A stretch of 46,398 nucleotides of DNA from Yinghuangia elevatio (GTDB taxonomy: Bacteria; Actinomycetota; Actinomycetes; Streptomycetales; Streptomycetaceae): contig NZ_JBEZFP010000069.1 in the NCBI RefSeq assembly GCF_040649515.1, forward strand, positions 1 to 46,398. Direction: 5' to 3'. The position numbers and the translations under genes were made by a program. This document shows positions 39,625-46,398 of this stretch, piece by piece (the stretch's first letter is position 1; each line of letters begins with the position of its first letter). The notes under the pieces were generated by a model. It made no database searches. It saw only the letters and a list, made by a program, of their open reading frames with translations, and was not told where the DNA came from.

Positions 39625-42171
39625 CTAGTCCCGGGCCCCGACCGCGTCGACCGGGTCCATGCGCAGCGCGGACCGCGCGGACAGCGTCCCGGAACCGAAC
39701 ACCAGCACCAACGCGACGGCTACGAGCGGCACATAGATGGTCGGCGGCATCGAGGGATCGAACGACCCGGTGACGCCGTTGGCGAAGGCGCCGAGTGTGA
39801 TCCACGCGATGGCCGTGCCCAGTCCCACGCCGACGATTGCGGCGACCGCGAGTTCGCGGCGCAGCATGGCCATCACCTGGCCGCGGGTGGTGCCCGCAAG
39901 GCGCAGCACGGCCAGTTCGCGGGTCCGGGCGCGGGTCGCCATGACGATGGTGTTGACCACGCCGAGGGCGGTGAACACCGCGATGGCGCCCAGGATCAGG
40001 GCGTTGGCCCACGCGCTTTCGTTGGCGTCGTCCGACACCTCGTCGAGGTATGCGTCGCGGTCCAGGACGTGGCCCTCGCGTTCCAGCGCGGCGGCGAGTG
40101 CCGCCTTGTCGGCGCCCGGCGCGGCCGTCACGTACACCTTGTCGAACGTGCCGACCGTGCTGTGTGCGGCGGCCACGTCGCGCGGCATCAGGTAGTCGCC
40201 GAATCCGAACGCGTTGTCGAAGACGGCGACGACGCGCGCCTGCATGGGTGTTCCGTCGCCGAGCCAGTACTTGATGCTGTCGCCGACGTGCTTCCCCTTG
40301 GCTTCCGCGTGCCGGGAACCGAGCGCAACGGTGTCCGCGCCGCGCAGATCGGACAAGTTGCCCTCGCGTACGCCGAGTTCCATCACCTGCGCGGTATCCG
40401 GCCCGACCCCGCGTGCGTCCATCTCCACGGCGTCCGACAGCGACCCGTCCATGACGGTCGTCTCGACGGTGCCGGAGGCGGCCTGTACGCCGGGCAGCGT
40501 GCGGATGCGGTCGACCGCGGACTGCGCGATGCCGGCCCGGTCGGAACCGTCCACGACAAATGTCGCGGTCGTCCGCGCCTTGCTCTGCGAGATCGTCTCG
40601 TCGGCAACGGTCGTGCCGATGAACAGGATCGAGCACGAGAAGGCGATCGTGAGCGCGATGGGCACCGCGATGGACGCGACCCGGCCGGGCTCCGCGGCGC
40701 CGTTGGCGCGCGCGAGGCGGCCCGCGGCGTCGCCGGTCGGTGCGATGAGCCGCCCGATGACCGCGACCGACAGCCGGGCGATGGGCAGTCCGAGGAGCGC
40801 CACCGCCACCATGAACGTGAACACGATCCCGATCGACGCGCCGGCGCCTTCGTCGCCGCCGAGGTTCGTGGAGACGATGACCAGCGCGACACCGCCCGCC
40901 AGCGCCGCGACGCCGAGCGTGTAGCGCAGCACCGGAACGAGGATGCGCCGCTTGGCCGTCGCGCCGAAGACCTCGGTGGGCCGCACCTTCGCGGCGCGCC
41001 CCGCGGCGGCCAGGGCGGCGACCTGGGTCACCAGCACCGCGCTGCCGAGTCCGACGACGCCCGGCAGCCACGACTTCACCACCGAGAAGCCGGCGGGCAG
41101 GGCGTCGGCGCTGTCGAACAGGTCGGCGAGCACGTTCGAGAACGCGTACCCGAGCGGCACCGCGAGCAGCGCCGCGACGGTCGCGACGAGCAGCGCCTCG
41201 GCCGAGACCATACGGCGGATCTGCCCCGGCGTCGCACCGACCGCGCGCAGCAGGCCGATCTCCCGGATGCGCTGGCGTACCGAGAAGCCGAACGTCCCGG
41301 CGATCACGAAGACCGCGGCGAAGGCGGCGCTTCCGGCGAACACGCTGACCACCGGAAGTGTCGCTTCCTGCATGGAAGTCCGGGCGGGTGCCTCCAGGCG
41401 TGCGAGCGAACCGCCGCTCAGCACCTTGACCTCGGGCTGCGCACGCGTGGGGTCGCCGAACTGCGGTCCGGCGGCGGCGACGATGTCCCGGAGGACAGCC
41501 CGGACCTGCTTCTTGTCCGCGCCCGGGTCGAGCGTGACACCGATGAAGTCGGCGAGCGAGGGCACCGTGCTCAGGCCGGCGGCCTGCGCGTCGGACAGGA
41601 ACACCGAAGGCGCGCCCTGTCCTTCGGCGATCCCGGCGACGGTGACGGTACGCGGCCCCTGCGGCGTGCCGAGGTCGAGCCGGGCGCCGGGCCGCAGGCC
41701 GAGCGCGGCGGCGGTCGCGGTGTCGACGACGGCCTCGCCGTCGGCGCGCGGCTCGTGCCCGTCGGTGAGCCGGTACGGCGTCAACTGCGCGCTGCTCCAA
41801 CCGTGGACGTCCGCACCGAGCCCGCCCGGCAGCCCGACCGGCACGCTGCGGTCCGCAACCGCCGCCTGTACGCCCGGCACGGCACCGATCTGCCCGGCCA
41901 GCCCGGCGGGGATGCGCGAGGTCTGGCGCAGCGGGTCCGTCTCCGACTCGTCCGAGGACTTGGCCATCTGCTGGGTGCGCGCGAGGTGGTCGGATGCCGC
42001 GACCGCGAGGTCGGTGCCCCGCAGCCGCTCCACCGGGGAGTCGGTGCGCAGGACGGATTCGAGCATGACGCCCGCGGCGGTCACCAGGACCGTGGCGAGC
42101 GCGACGGCGAGGAAGGCACCGGTGAACCCGGCCAGTCGGGTGCGCAGGGTGCCGAGGGCGAGCCGGAGCAC
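39625..42171 (-). CDS. ABC transporter permease, MacB/FtsX type
   Basis: 848 aa. One N-terminal helix, a ~230-residue outer domain (MacB_PCD-like), three helices of the first FtsX domain (ending in VLVTQVAALAAAGRAAKVRPTEVFG), a central pair of helices, a second outer domain and a final FtsX domain ending SARSALRMDPVDAVGARD. This duplicated plan is normal for actinobacterial lipoprotein or antibiotic-type ABC permeases. GTG 42171 follows the ATPase stop after 3 bp, with GGAGGG inside the ATPase end serving as SD. Confidence 0.93.
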   Translation of the reverse strand: MLRLALGTLRTRLAGFTGAFLAVALATVLVTAAGVMLESVLRTDSPVERLRGTDLAVAASDHLARTQQMAKSSDESETDPLRQTSRIPAGLAGQIGAVPGVQAAVADRSVPVGLPGGLGADVHGWSSAQLTPYRLTDGHEPRADGEAVVDTATAAALGLRPGARLDLGTPQGPRTVTVAGIAEGQGAPSVFLSDAQAAGLSTVPSLADFIGVTLDPGADKKQVRAVLRDIVAAAGPQFGDPTRAQPEVKVLSGGSLARLEAPARTSMQEATLPVVSVFAGSAAFAAVFVIAGTFGFSVRQRIREIGLLRAVGATPGQIRRMVSAEALLVATVAALLAVPLGYAFSNVLADLFDSADALPAGFSVVKSWLPGVVGLGSAVLVTQVAALAAAGRAAKVRPTEVFGATAKRRILVPVLRYTLGVAALAGGVALVIVSTNLGGDEGAGASIGIVFTFMVAVALLGLPIARLSVAVIGRLIAPTGDAAGRLARANGAAEPGRVASIAVPIALTIAFSCSILFIGTTVADETISQSKARTTATFVVDGSDRAGIAQSAVDRIRTLPGVQAASGTVETTVMDGSLSDAVEMDARGVGPDTAQVMELGVREGNLSDLRGADTVALGSRHAEAKGKHVGDSIKYWLGDGTPMQARVVAVFDNAFGFGDYLMPRDVAAAHSTVGTFDKVYVTAAPGADKAALAAALEREGHVLDRDAYLDEVSDDANESAWANALILGAIAVFTALGVVNTIVMATRARTRELAVLRLAGTTRGQVMAMLRRELAVAAIVGVGLGTAIAWITLGAFANGVTGSFDPSMPPTIYVPLVAVALVLVFGSGTLSARSALRMDPVDAVGARD

Positions 42172-42174
42172 TGG

Positions 42175-42945
42175 TCAGCCCTCCATGTGGATCATGCGGT
42201 CGGCGACGGCCTCGGCGGTCGGCGCGTCGAGGGTGTCGACGAGGCGGCCGTCGGCCAGGAAGACCACGCGGTCGGCGTACGACGCGGCGACCGGGTCGTG
42301 CGTGACCATCACCACGGTGTGCCCGTAGCCGTCGACGACCTGACGCAGCAGCGCGAGGACTTCGCGCCCGGTGCGGGTGTCGAGGGCGCCGGTCGGCTCG
42401 TCGGCGAACAGCACGTCGGGACGGGTGACCAGGGCGCGGGCGATGGCGACGCGCTGCTGCTGGCCGCCGGAGAGCTGCGCGGGGCGGTGCTTGGCGCGGT
42501 CCGCGAGGCCCACGCGGCCCAGGACTTCGCGTACCCACTTCTTGTCGGGGCGCTCGCCCGCGAGGCGCAGCGGCAGCGTGACGTTCTGCTCGGCGGTCAG
42601 CGAGCCGACCAGGTTGAACGCCTGGAAGACGAATCCGACGCGGGTGCGGCGCAGCTTCGTCAGCTTGGTCTCGGACAGCGTCGCGATGTCGGTGCCGGCC
42701 AGTTCGACGCGGCCGTCGGTGGGGCGGTCCAGGCCGGCGGCGCAGTGCAGGAACGTGCTCTTGCCGGAACCGGAGGGGCCCATGACGGCGGTGAAGCTGC
42801 CCCTGCGTATGTCGGCGTCGACGCCGCGCAGCGCGTGCACCGCCTCGGAACCGCGTCCGTACACCTTGGTGACTCCGGTGAGGCTGACCGCCGAGGTGGC
42901 GGCGGCCGCACGGGCCTCGATGACGGATGTGGCGCGCCTGCCCAT
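42175..42945 (-). CDS. ABC transporter ATP-binding protein, MacB/LolD type
   Basis: 256 aa. Walker A GPSGSGKS (about 56-63), Q-loop VFQAFNLV, signature LSGGQQQRVAIARAL, Walker B VLFADEPTGALD, switch His VTHDP. ATG 42945 has AGGAGG upstream. Together with the 848-aa permease it forms a mechanotransmission-type ABC complex that exports or senses a peptide or lipid-linked compound. No regulator is adjacent. Confidence 0.95.
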   Translation of the reverse strand: MGRRATSVIEARAAAATSAVSLTGVTKVYGRGSEAVHALRGVDADIRRGSFTAVMGPSGSGKSTFLHCAAGLDRPTDGRVELAGTDIATLSETKLTKLRRTRVGFVFQAFNLVGSLTAEQNVTLPLRLAGERPDKKWVREVLGRVGLADRAKHRPAQLSGGQQQRVAIARALVTRPDVLFADEPTGALDTRTGREVLALLRQVVDGYGHTVVMVTHDPVAASYADRVVFLADGRLVDTLDAPTAEAVADRMIHMEG

Positions 42946-43041
42946 GGCGGGTCCTCCTGTTCCGCGGCCGGGCTTTCCGACCGTGGAACCAGCCTGTCCG
43001 GTTCGTGATCACGTCTCGATCCGGCGACCGCCCCGGTTCTC

Positions 43042-43059
43042 GGTGGGGTTGTCCCCACC
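43042..43059. promoter_or_regulatory. Inverted repeat between ABC and ferredoxin genes
   Basis: GGTGGGG-TTGT-CCCCACC, perfect 7-bp arms, located in the 249-bp divergent region about 100 bp before the ABC operon and 135 bp before the ferredoxin. Operator or RNA hairpin cannot be told apart. Confidence 0.4.
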
Positions 43060-43194
43060 CCGCGCGCTGCGGAGGACCCGGGGGCCTCGCGGGCGGTCCC
43101 GGTCGCCGACGAAGTCTGGCCTTACCGGTGGCGGTGCGTGATAGGTGTGCATGGGCCCGTCACCACGGGCCGCCGTCGAGGACCGGAGTTCCGC

Positions 43195-43386
43195 ATGAAG
43201 ATCAACGTCGACTTCGACAAGTGCAAGAGCAACGCCCTGTGCATGGCCGAGGCACCCGAGGTGTTCGAGGTGCGCGAGGACAACTTCCTCTACATCCTCC
43301 AGGAGAACCCGCCGGAGGAACTGCGCGCGCAGGTCGAGGAGGCGGCCCGGGTCTGTCCGACCCGGGCCATCACCGTCACGGACTGA
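43195..43386 (+). CDS. 3Fe-4S ferredoxin, P450-partner type
   Basis: 63 aa. Cys10, Cys16 and Cys54-Pro with no fourth Cys between them is the [3Fe-4S] ferredoxin pattern (C-x5-C ... CP); flanking AEAPEVFEV and VEEAARVCPTRAI match the small ferredoxins that feed cytochrome P450s. GGAG lies 7 nt before ATG 43195. No P450 or reductase gene is within the window, so the partner is elsewhere. Confidence 0.93.
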   Translation: MKINVDFDKCKSNALCMAEAPEVFEVREDNFLYILQENPPEELRAQVEEAARVCPTRAITVTD

Positions 43387-43392
43387 CCGCGC

Positions 43393-44388
43393 TCAACCGC
43401 GCCGGCGGCGGATCCGGTCGCGGAGGTCCCGCGTCTGCTGTGCGGCGCCGGAGCCGAGGCGGGCCGCCTGCCCGGGGATCGCCGAGCCCTGGTACGCCTG
43501 CCGCACCGCGCTTCCGGCGCCGCGGCCGAGCTCCGCGGCCCTGGACAGCGCTTTGACGTTGACCACGAGGGTCCCGGCCGAGCGGTCGTGCAGGGTACGG
43601 CGGCGCGGGCCCAGGACGGCCAGCGGGTCGACGAACCCGATGAGGCTGAGCAGGCCGAAGACCGTGACCAACTGCCAGTCGCGCAGGATGATCTGGTACC
43701 ACATGAGCATGAGCGCGCCCCACGGGAGCAGCACCGCGACGAAGGTGCGGCGGGCCGAGCGCCCGATGCCCAGGCGGCCCGAACCGCCTTGCGCCGGAAC
43801 GACCTTCATCCCGAAGACGATCTTGCCCAGGGTCCGGCCGAACCTGGCGTGCATCAGCCAGTCGTAGATCGTCGGCACCAGCAGGTGCGCGAGGACCAGG
43901 AGCAGCAGTATCAGCTTCGTCTTGTCCCACAGCCCGTCGACGACGTCGAGCGGCGCGCGCTGTGCCTTGTCGGCGTCACCGAGCAGGAGCGCGCGGAAGG
44001 TCTTCGCGAACGTCGTGTTGGGGAGGTTGGCCGCCTCGCCCTGGAGGTAGTTGTAGGCGACGAACCAGAGCGGCGCGACGAGTGCGGTCATGAGGGCGTA
44101 GTCGACTGTGCGGGCGAGGAACCGCAACAGCCGTGACGCGAGGGGCAGATCGACGGGCGCCGCGGGGGCGGGCGGCGGGCCGGGCGGCGCACCGTACGGC
44201 TGCCCGGGCGGGGGCTGCCATCCGGTCGCGGTCGGCCCCTGCGGGTCCCACGCCGGCGGCTGCCCGGGGTACGCGGGCGGCTGGGCCGGCTGCCCCGGGT
44301 ACTGCCCCGGGTACGAGCCGGGGTACTGCCCCGGAGGCTGGTTCGGGTACTGCTCCCGATCCGGTCCCGGCTGCTGAGGGAACGTCAT
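43393..44388 (-). CDS. RDD-family membrane protein
   Basis: 331 aa. The first ~75 residues are Pro/Gly/Gln/Tyr-rich with repeated YPGQ units. The RDD domain spans ~80-280: RLLRFLARTVDY (Arg and Asp of RDD) starts helix 1, then LVPTIYDWLMHARFGRTLGKIVFGMKVV, and RRRTLHDRSAGTLVV at the end. Four or five membrane helices. RDD proteins are of uncertain function; some are Na+/H+ antiporters. Only 6 bp separate its stop from the convergent ferredoxin stop. Confidence 0.9.
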   Translation of the reverse strand: MTFPQQPGPDREQYPNQPPGQYPGSYPGQYPGQPAQPPAYPGQPPAWDPQGPTATGWQPPPGQPYGAPPGPPPAPAAPVDLPLASRLLRFLARTVDYALMTALVAPLWFVAYNYLQGEAANLPNTTFAKTFRALLLGDADKAQRAPLDVVDGLWDKTKLILLLLVLAHLLVPTIYDWLMHARFGRTLGKIVFGMKVVPAQGGSGRLGIGRSARRTFVAVLLPWGALMLMWYQIILRDWQLVTVFGLLSLIGFVDPLAVLGPRRRTLHDRSAGTLVVNVKALSRAAELGRGAGSAVRQAYQGSAIPGQAARLGSGAAQQTRDLRDRIRRRRG

Positions 44389-44442
44389 GCACCGGACGGT
44401 CCCGCGATGTTGCCCGGGGCGTCAAGCCACGCCGCGCGGCTT

Positions 44443-45570
44443 TCAGGACAGTTCGCCCAGTGTGACGTCCACCGTCGCGTCCCCGCCGCCCGCGCGTACC
44501 AGGCTCACCTTGGCGGTGTCACCGGGCTTGAGGCCGGCCAGCACCTCGGCAAGCGCCGCCTGGTTGGCGGTATCGGTGCCGTTGACCGCGGTGATGACGT
44601 CGCCGGCCTGGATCCCGGCCCTGCCGGCCGCGCCGTTCGGGTCGACGGTGACGACGCCGACGCCGGCCGCGTCGCCACCACGTCCCACGACGGTGGTCGC
44701 GGTGATGCCGAGCGCGGCCCGGTCGGAGTCGGTGACCTTGCCGTCCTTGATCATCTGGTCGGCCAGGTTCTTCGCGGTGTTGGAGGGGATCGCGAACCCG
44801 ATCCCCGGCGCGAGGCTGTTGCCCGCGCCGGTGGCCGCTGCCAGGGTCGGGATGCCGACGACCTTGCCCTCCAGGTCGACCAGTGCGCCGCCGCTGTTGC
44901 CCGGGTTGATGGCGGCGGTCGTCTGGATGAGGTTGGGGATCGTCGCGCCCGGCGAACCGGAGTCGGCGGCCTCGCTCTGGGTGCGGTTGAGCGCCGACAC
45001 GATGCCCTGGCTCACGCTGCCGGACAGGCCGAGCGGGTTGCCCATCGCTAGCACGATGGTGCCCACGTCGATCCTCGACGAGTCGCCCCACTGGGCGGGC
45101 TTGAGGTCGCCGGGCGGGTTGTCGAGGCGGATCACCGCGACGTCGTTGGGCGGGTACGAGGCCACCAGCTTCGCGGTCAGCGGCTGCGCCCCGGTGGCCA
45201 GGGTCACCTGGAACGCCGTGGCGTTGCCGACGACATGCGCGTTGGTGACGATGTTGCCCTTGTCGTCGTAGACGATGCCCGAGCCCAGTCCGTCCGGGGT
45301 GGTGATCTGCACGACCGACGACAGGACGTCGGTCACGACCTTGCGGTACGCGCTCTGGAGGTCGTCCGCGCCGCCCTCGGCGGCCGGTTGGCCGGCCTTC
45401 TGCGTCGTCTCGGAGGACGCCTGCGCGGGAGTGTTCCCAGCGGCATTGCCCTTGTCGTCGCCGTCGTCCGAGCAGCCGGCCGCACCGACCGCGAGCACCG
45501 TCGCGGCGGCCAGCACCGCGGCCGCGCGGCGGCATCGGCCCAGTGGTCCCGCCCAAGTCCGTGCAGACAC
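44443..45570 (-). CDS. Lipoprotein trypsin-like serine protease with PDZ domain (HtrA/PepD-like)
   Basis: 375 aa from GTG 45570 (GAGGGAG 6 nt upstream). N-terminal signal with a lipobox-like AAGC, lipid Cys33. Protease domain ~72-270 with His112 (TNAHVVG), Asp143 (NDVAVIRLD) and Ser226 (GNSGGALV). PDZ domain ~290-372 (GVVTVDPNGAAGRAGIQAGDVITAVNG). It is expected outside the membrane as an envelope-stress protease or chaperone. Lies 54 bp from the RDD gene, same strand. Confidence 0.93.
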   Translation of the reverse strand: MSARTWAGPLGRCRRAAAVLAAATVLAVGAAGCSDDGDDKGNAAGNTPAQASSETTQKAGQPAAEGGADDLQSAYRKVVTDVLSSVVQITTPDGLGSGIVYDDKGNIVTNAHVVGNATAFQVTLATGAQPLTAKLVASYPPNDVAVIRLDNPPGDLKPAQWGDSSRIDVGTIVLAMGNPLGLSGSVSQGIVSALNRTQSEAADSGSPGATIPNLIQTTAAINPGNSGGALVDLEGKVVGIPTLAAATGAGNSLAPGIGFAIPSNTAKNLADQMIKDGKVTDSDRAALGITATTVVGRGGDAAGVGVVTVDPNGAAGRAGIQAGDVITAVNGTDTANQAALAEVLAGLKPGDTAKVSLVRAGGGDATVDVTLGELS

Positions 45571-45828
45571 CGCAGACTCCCTCGCGTACCTCGACCCGGC
45601 GGCTCCGCCCGGATCCACCCCGGGCCCACAGGGCCCCGCTCCGGACCGACTCCGGATCCGCTCATCAATGCCCGAAATGTCGGAATCAAAAACTCCGAGG
45701 ATTCACCCTCCCGGCGCAACCCGCCCGAAGGCCCCCCTTGCTTCCTGGGCCGAACCCGGGTGACATTGCGTCGCGGCGGGCCGTCCCGTGCCCGCCGGGC
45801 TCATGGACCAGCGCAACCCGGAGGCACC
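45571..45828. other. 258-bp divergent promoter region
   Basis: Between the HtrA-like gene and the SnoaL-like gene. The AT-richer core (45665-45710) contains TCGGA-N9-TCCGA. No gene recognised; both promoters presumably lie here. Confidence 0.4.
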
Positions 45829-46275
45829 ATGCTGTCGCTGCAAGAGATCTCGGACCGGTTCGAAATCCAGGACCTGATGGTCCGTTACTCGCACGCGGTC
45901 GACACCCGCCAGTGGGACCTGCTCGACGACGTCTTCACGGCGGACGCGCACATCGACTACTCGGCGATGGGCGGCTCGACGGGCGACCTCGCGTCGACGA
46001 AGAAGTTCCTCGCCGATGTGATGCCGAACTTCCCCGCGTTCCAGCACATGGTCGGCAACTCGGAGGTCACCCTCGACGGCGACACCGCGACCGGCCGCAC
46101 GATGTGCCACAACCCGATGGTCATGCCGGGCGAGGACGGTCAGCAGAGCCTGATGCTGTGCGGACTCTGGTACCTCGACACGTTCGTGCGCGTCGACGGC
46201 AAGTGGCGCATCAAGTCCCGGGTGGAGGAGAAGGGCTACATGTACATAGCCCCGGCCACCCCCGGCATGGGCTGA
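45829..46275 (+). CDS. SnoaL-like NTF2-fold protein
   Basis: 148 aa, one domain. N-terminal helix LQEISDRFEIQDLMVRYSHAVDTRQWDLLDDVFTADAHIDYSAMGG, then sheet strands (DTATGRTMCHNPMVM, GLWYLDTFVRVDGKWRIKSRVEEKGYMY), i.e. SnoaL_4. GGAGG (45820-45824) precedes ATG 45829. Related to, but shorter than, the protein at 36199-36753. Specific reaction unknown. Confidence 0.88.
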   Translation: MLSLQEISDRFEIQDLMVRYSHAVDTRQWDLLDDVFTADAHIDYSAMGGSTGDLASTKKFLADVMPNFPAFQHMVGNSEVTLDGDTATGRTMCHNPMVMPGEDGQQSLMLCGLWYLDTFVRVDGKWRIKSRVEEKGYMYIAPATPGMG

Positions 46276-46282
46276 AGGATCC

Positions 46283-46327
46283 CTGCGGCCGACCCGGTCC
46301 GGCCGACCCTCGTCGGTCGGTCCGCAG
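46283..46327 (+). terminator. Probable terminator hairpin after the SnoaL gene
   Basis: CTGCGG-CCGACC (46283-46294) pairs with GGTCGG-TCCGCAG (46315-46327) with one bulged base and a ~20-nt loop; begins 8 bp after the stop codon. Confidence 0.5.
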
Positions 46328-46375
46328 CGGGTCGGCTCTGCTGGAGAACACGCCCGGAGAACGTGCGAGGGGCGG

Positions 46376-46398
46376 GTGTACGACGTGTCGTCGTACAC
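46376..46398. promoter_or_regulatory. Perfect palindrome at the window end
   Basis: GTGTACGAC-GTGTC-GTCGTACAC, 9-bp arms and 5-nt loop, in otherwise non-coding sequence. It could be an operator or promoter-proximal element of the next gene beyond the window. Confidence 0.4.

Noticed and set aside
39391..43012. Open frames of about 1200 codons on both strands over the ABC transporter genes
   Set aside because: They are GC-skew shadows of the 848-aa permease and 256-aa ATPase genes, which have clear domains and SD sequences; the long frames are Arg/Gly/His-rich with no domain.
1..46398. tRNA, rRNA, CRISPR arrays, insertion sequences or prophage genes
   Set aside because: No cloverleaf, no regularly spaced repeats and no transposase, integrase or phage structural protein was seen on either strand.

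Overview
The window is uniformly very GC-rich, with GC-saturated third codon positions, GTG/TTG starts and gene families typical of streptomycetes: a SpoIIE-type PP2C phosphatase, an NsdA-like TPR regulator, an ECF42-type sigma factor with its DGPF partner, an eukaryotic-type Ser/Thr kinase and a conjugation-like membrane locus of the SCO6880/SCO6881 kind. It fits a chromosome of Streptomyces or a close relative in the Streptomycetaceae. The genus cannot be fixed from the sequence alone. No rRNA, tRNA, CRISPR, IS element or phage gene was recognised.

Layout. 1-1043: 3' part of a secreted LysM-M23 cell-wall hydrolase, closed by a strong terminator. 1192-9173: a type IV secretion/conjugation-like locus: SLT-NlpC/P60 hydrolase (VirB1-like, divergent), a two-helix pilin-like peptide, a bitopic VirB8-like protein, a VirB6/TrbL-like protein, a VirB4 split over two genes, and a small protein that looks like only the membrane anchor of a VirD4-type coupling protein. 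No relaxase, integrase or full coupling ATPase is visible. 9356-11657: MarR regulator divergent from an MFS transporter, with a promoter and palindromic operator between them. 11695-17306: SpoIIE/PAS phosphatase, TetR and LysR regulators, a degenerate-GGDEF-like protein, a 42-codon remnant of a sigma factor and a universal stress protein.

17751-23881 (all minus): a lipid/CoA catabolic operon led by its own TetR regulator: acyl-CoA dehydrogenase, half of an acyl-CoA synthetase, a second ACAD10/11-type dehydrogenase, an APH-type kinase and an SDR, several joined by 4-bp overlaps. The kinase-dehydrogenase-SDR trio resembles the set that phosphorylates and dehydrates 4-hydroxyacyl-CoA in levulinate catabolism. 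24233-25812: DGPF/YCII protein plus ECF42-type sigma factor. 25835-27751: an asparagine-synthase-like macrolactam (lasso) cyclase homologue without a recognisable precursor, with an iron-box-like site upstream, divergent from an NsdA-like regulator (28102-29847). 29984-34822: L-2-hydroxyglutarate oxidase, a lone VapB-like antitoxin, TrmB, PrsW with a Tyr/His-rich repeat tail, and a YcxB-like membrane protein.

34910-46275: small membrane protein, SDR divergent from a SnoaL-like protein, an unknown 140-aa protein, a large membrane Ser/Thr kinase, a MacB/FtsX-type ABC transporter, a solitary 3Fe-4S ferredoxin, an RDD protein, a lipoprotein trypsin-like/PDZ protease, and a second SnoaL-like protein. 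Most of this part is ordinary streptomycete chromosome. The parts that deserve attention are the relaxase-less secretion locus, the broken or half-size proteins, and the putative 4-hydroxyacyl-CoA operon.
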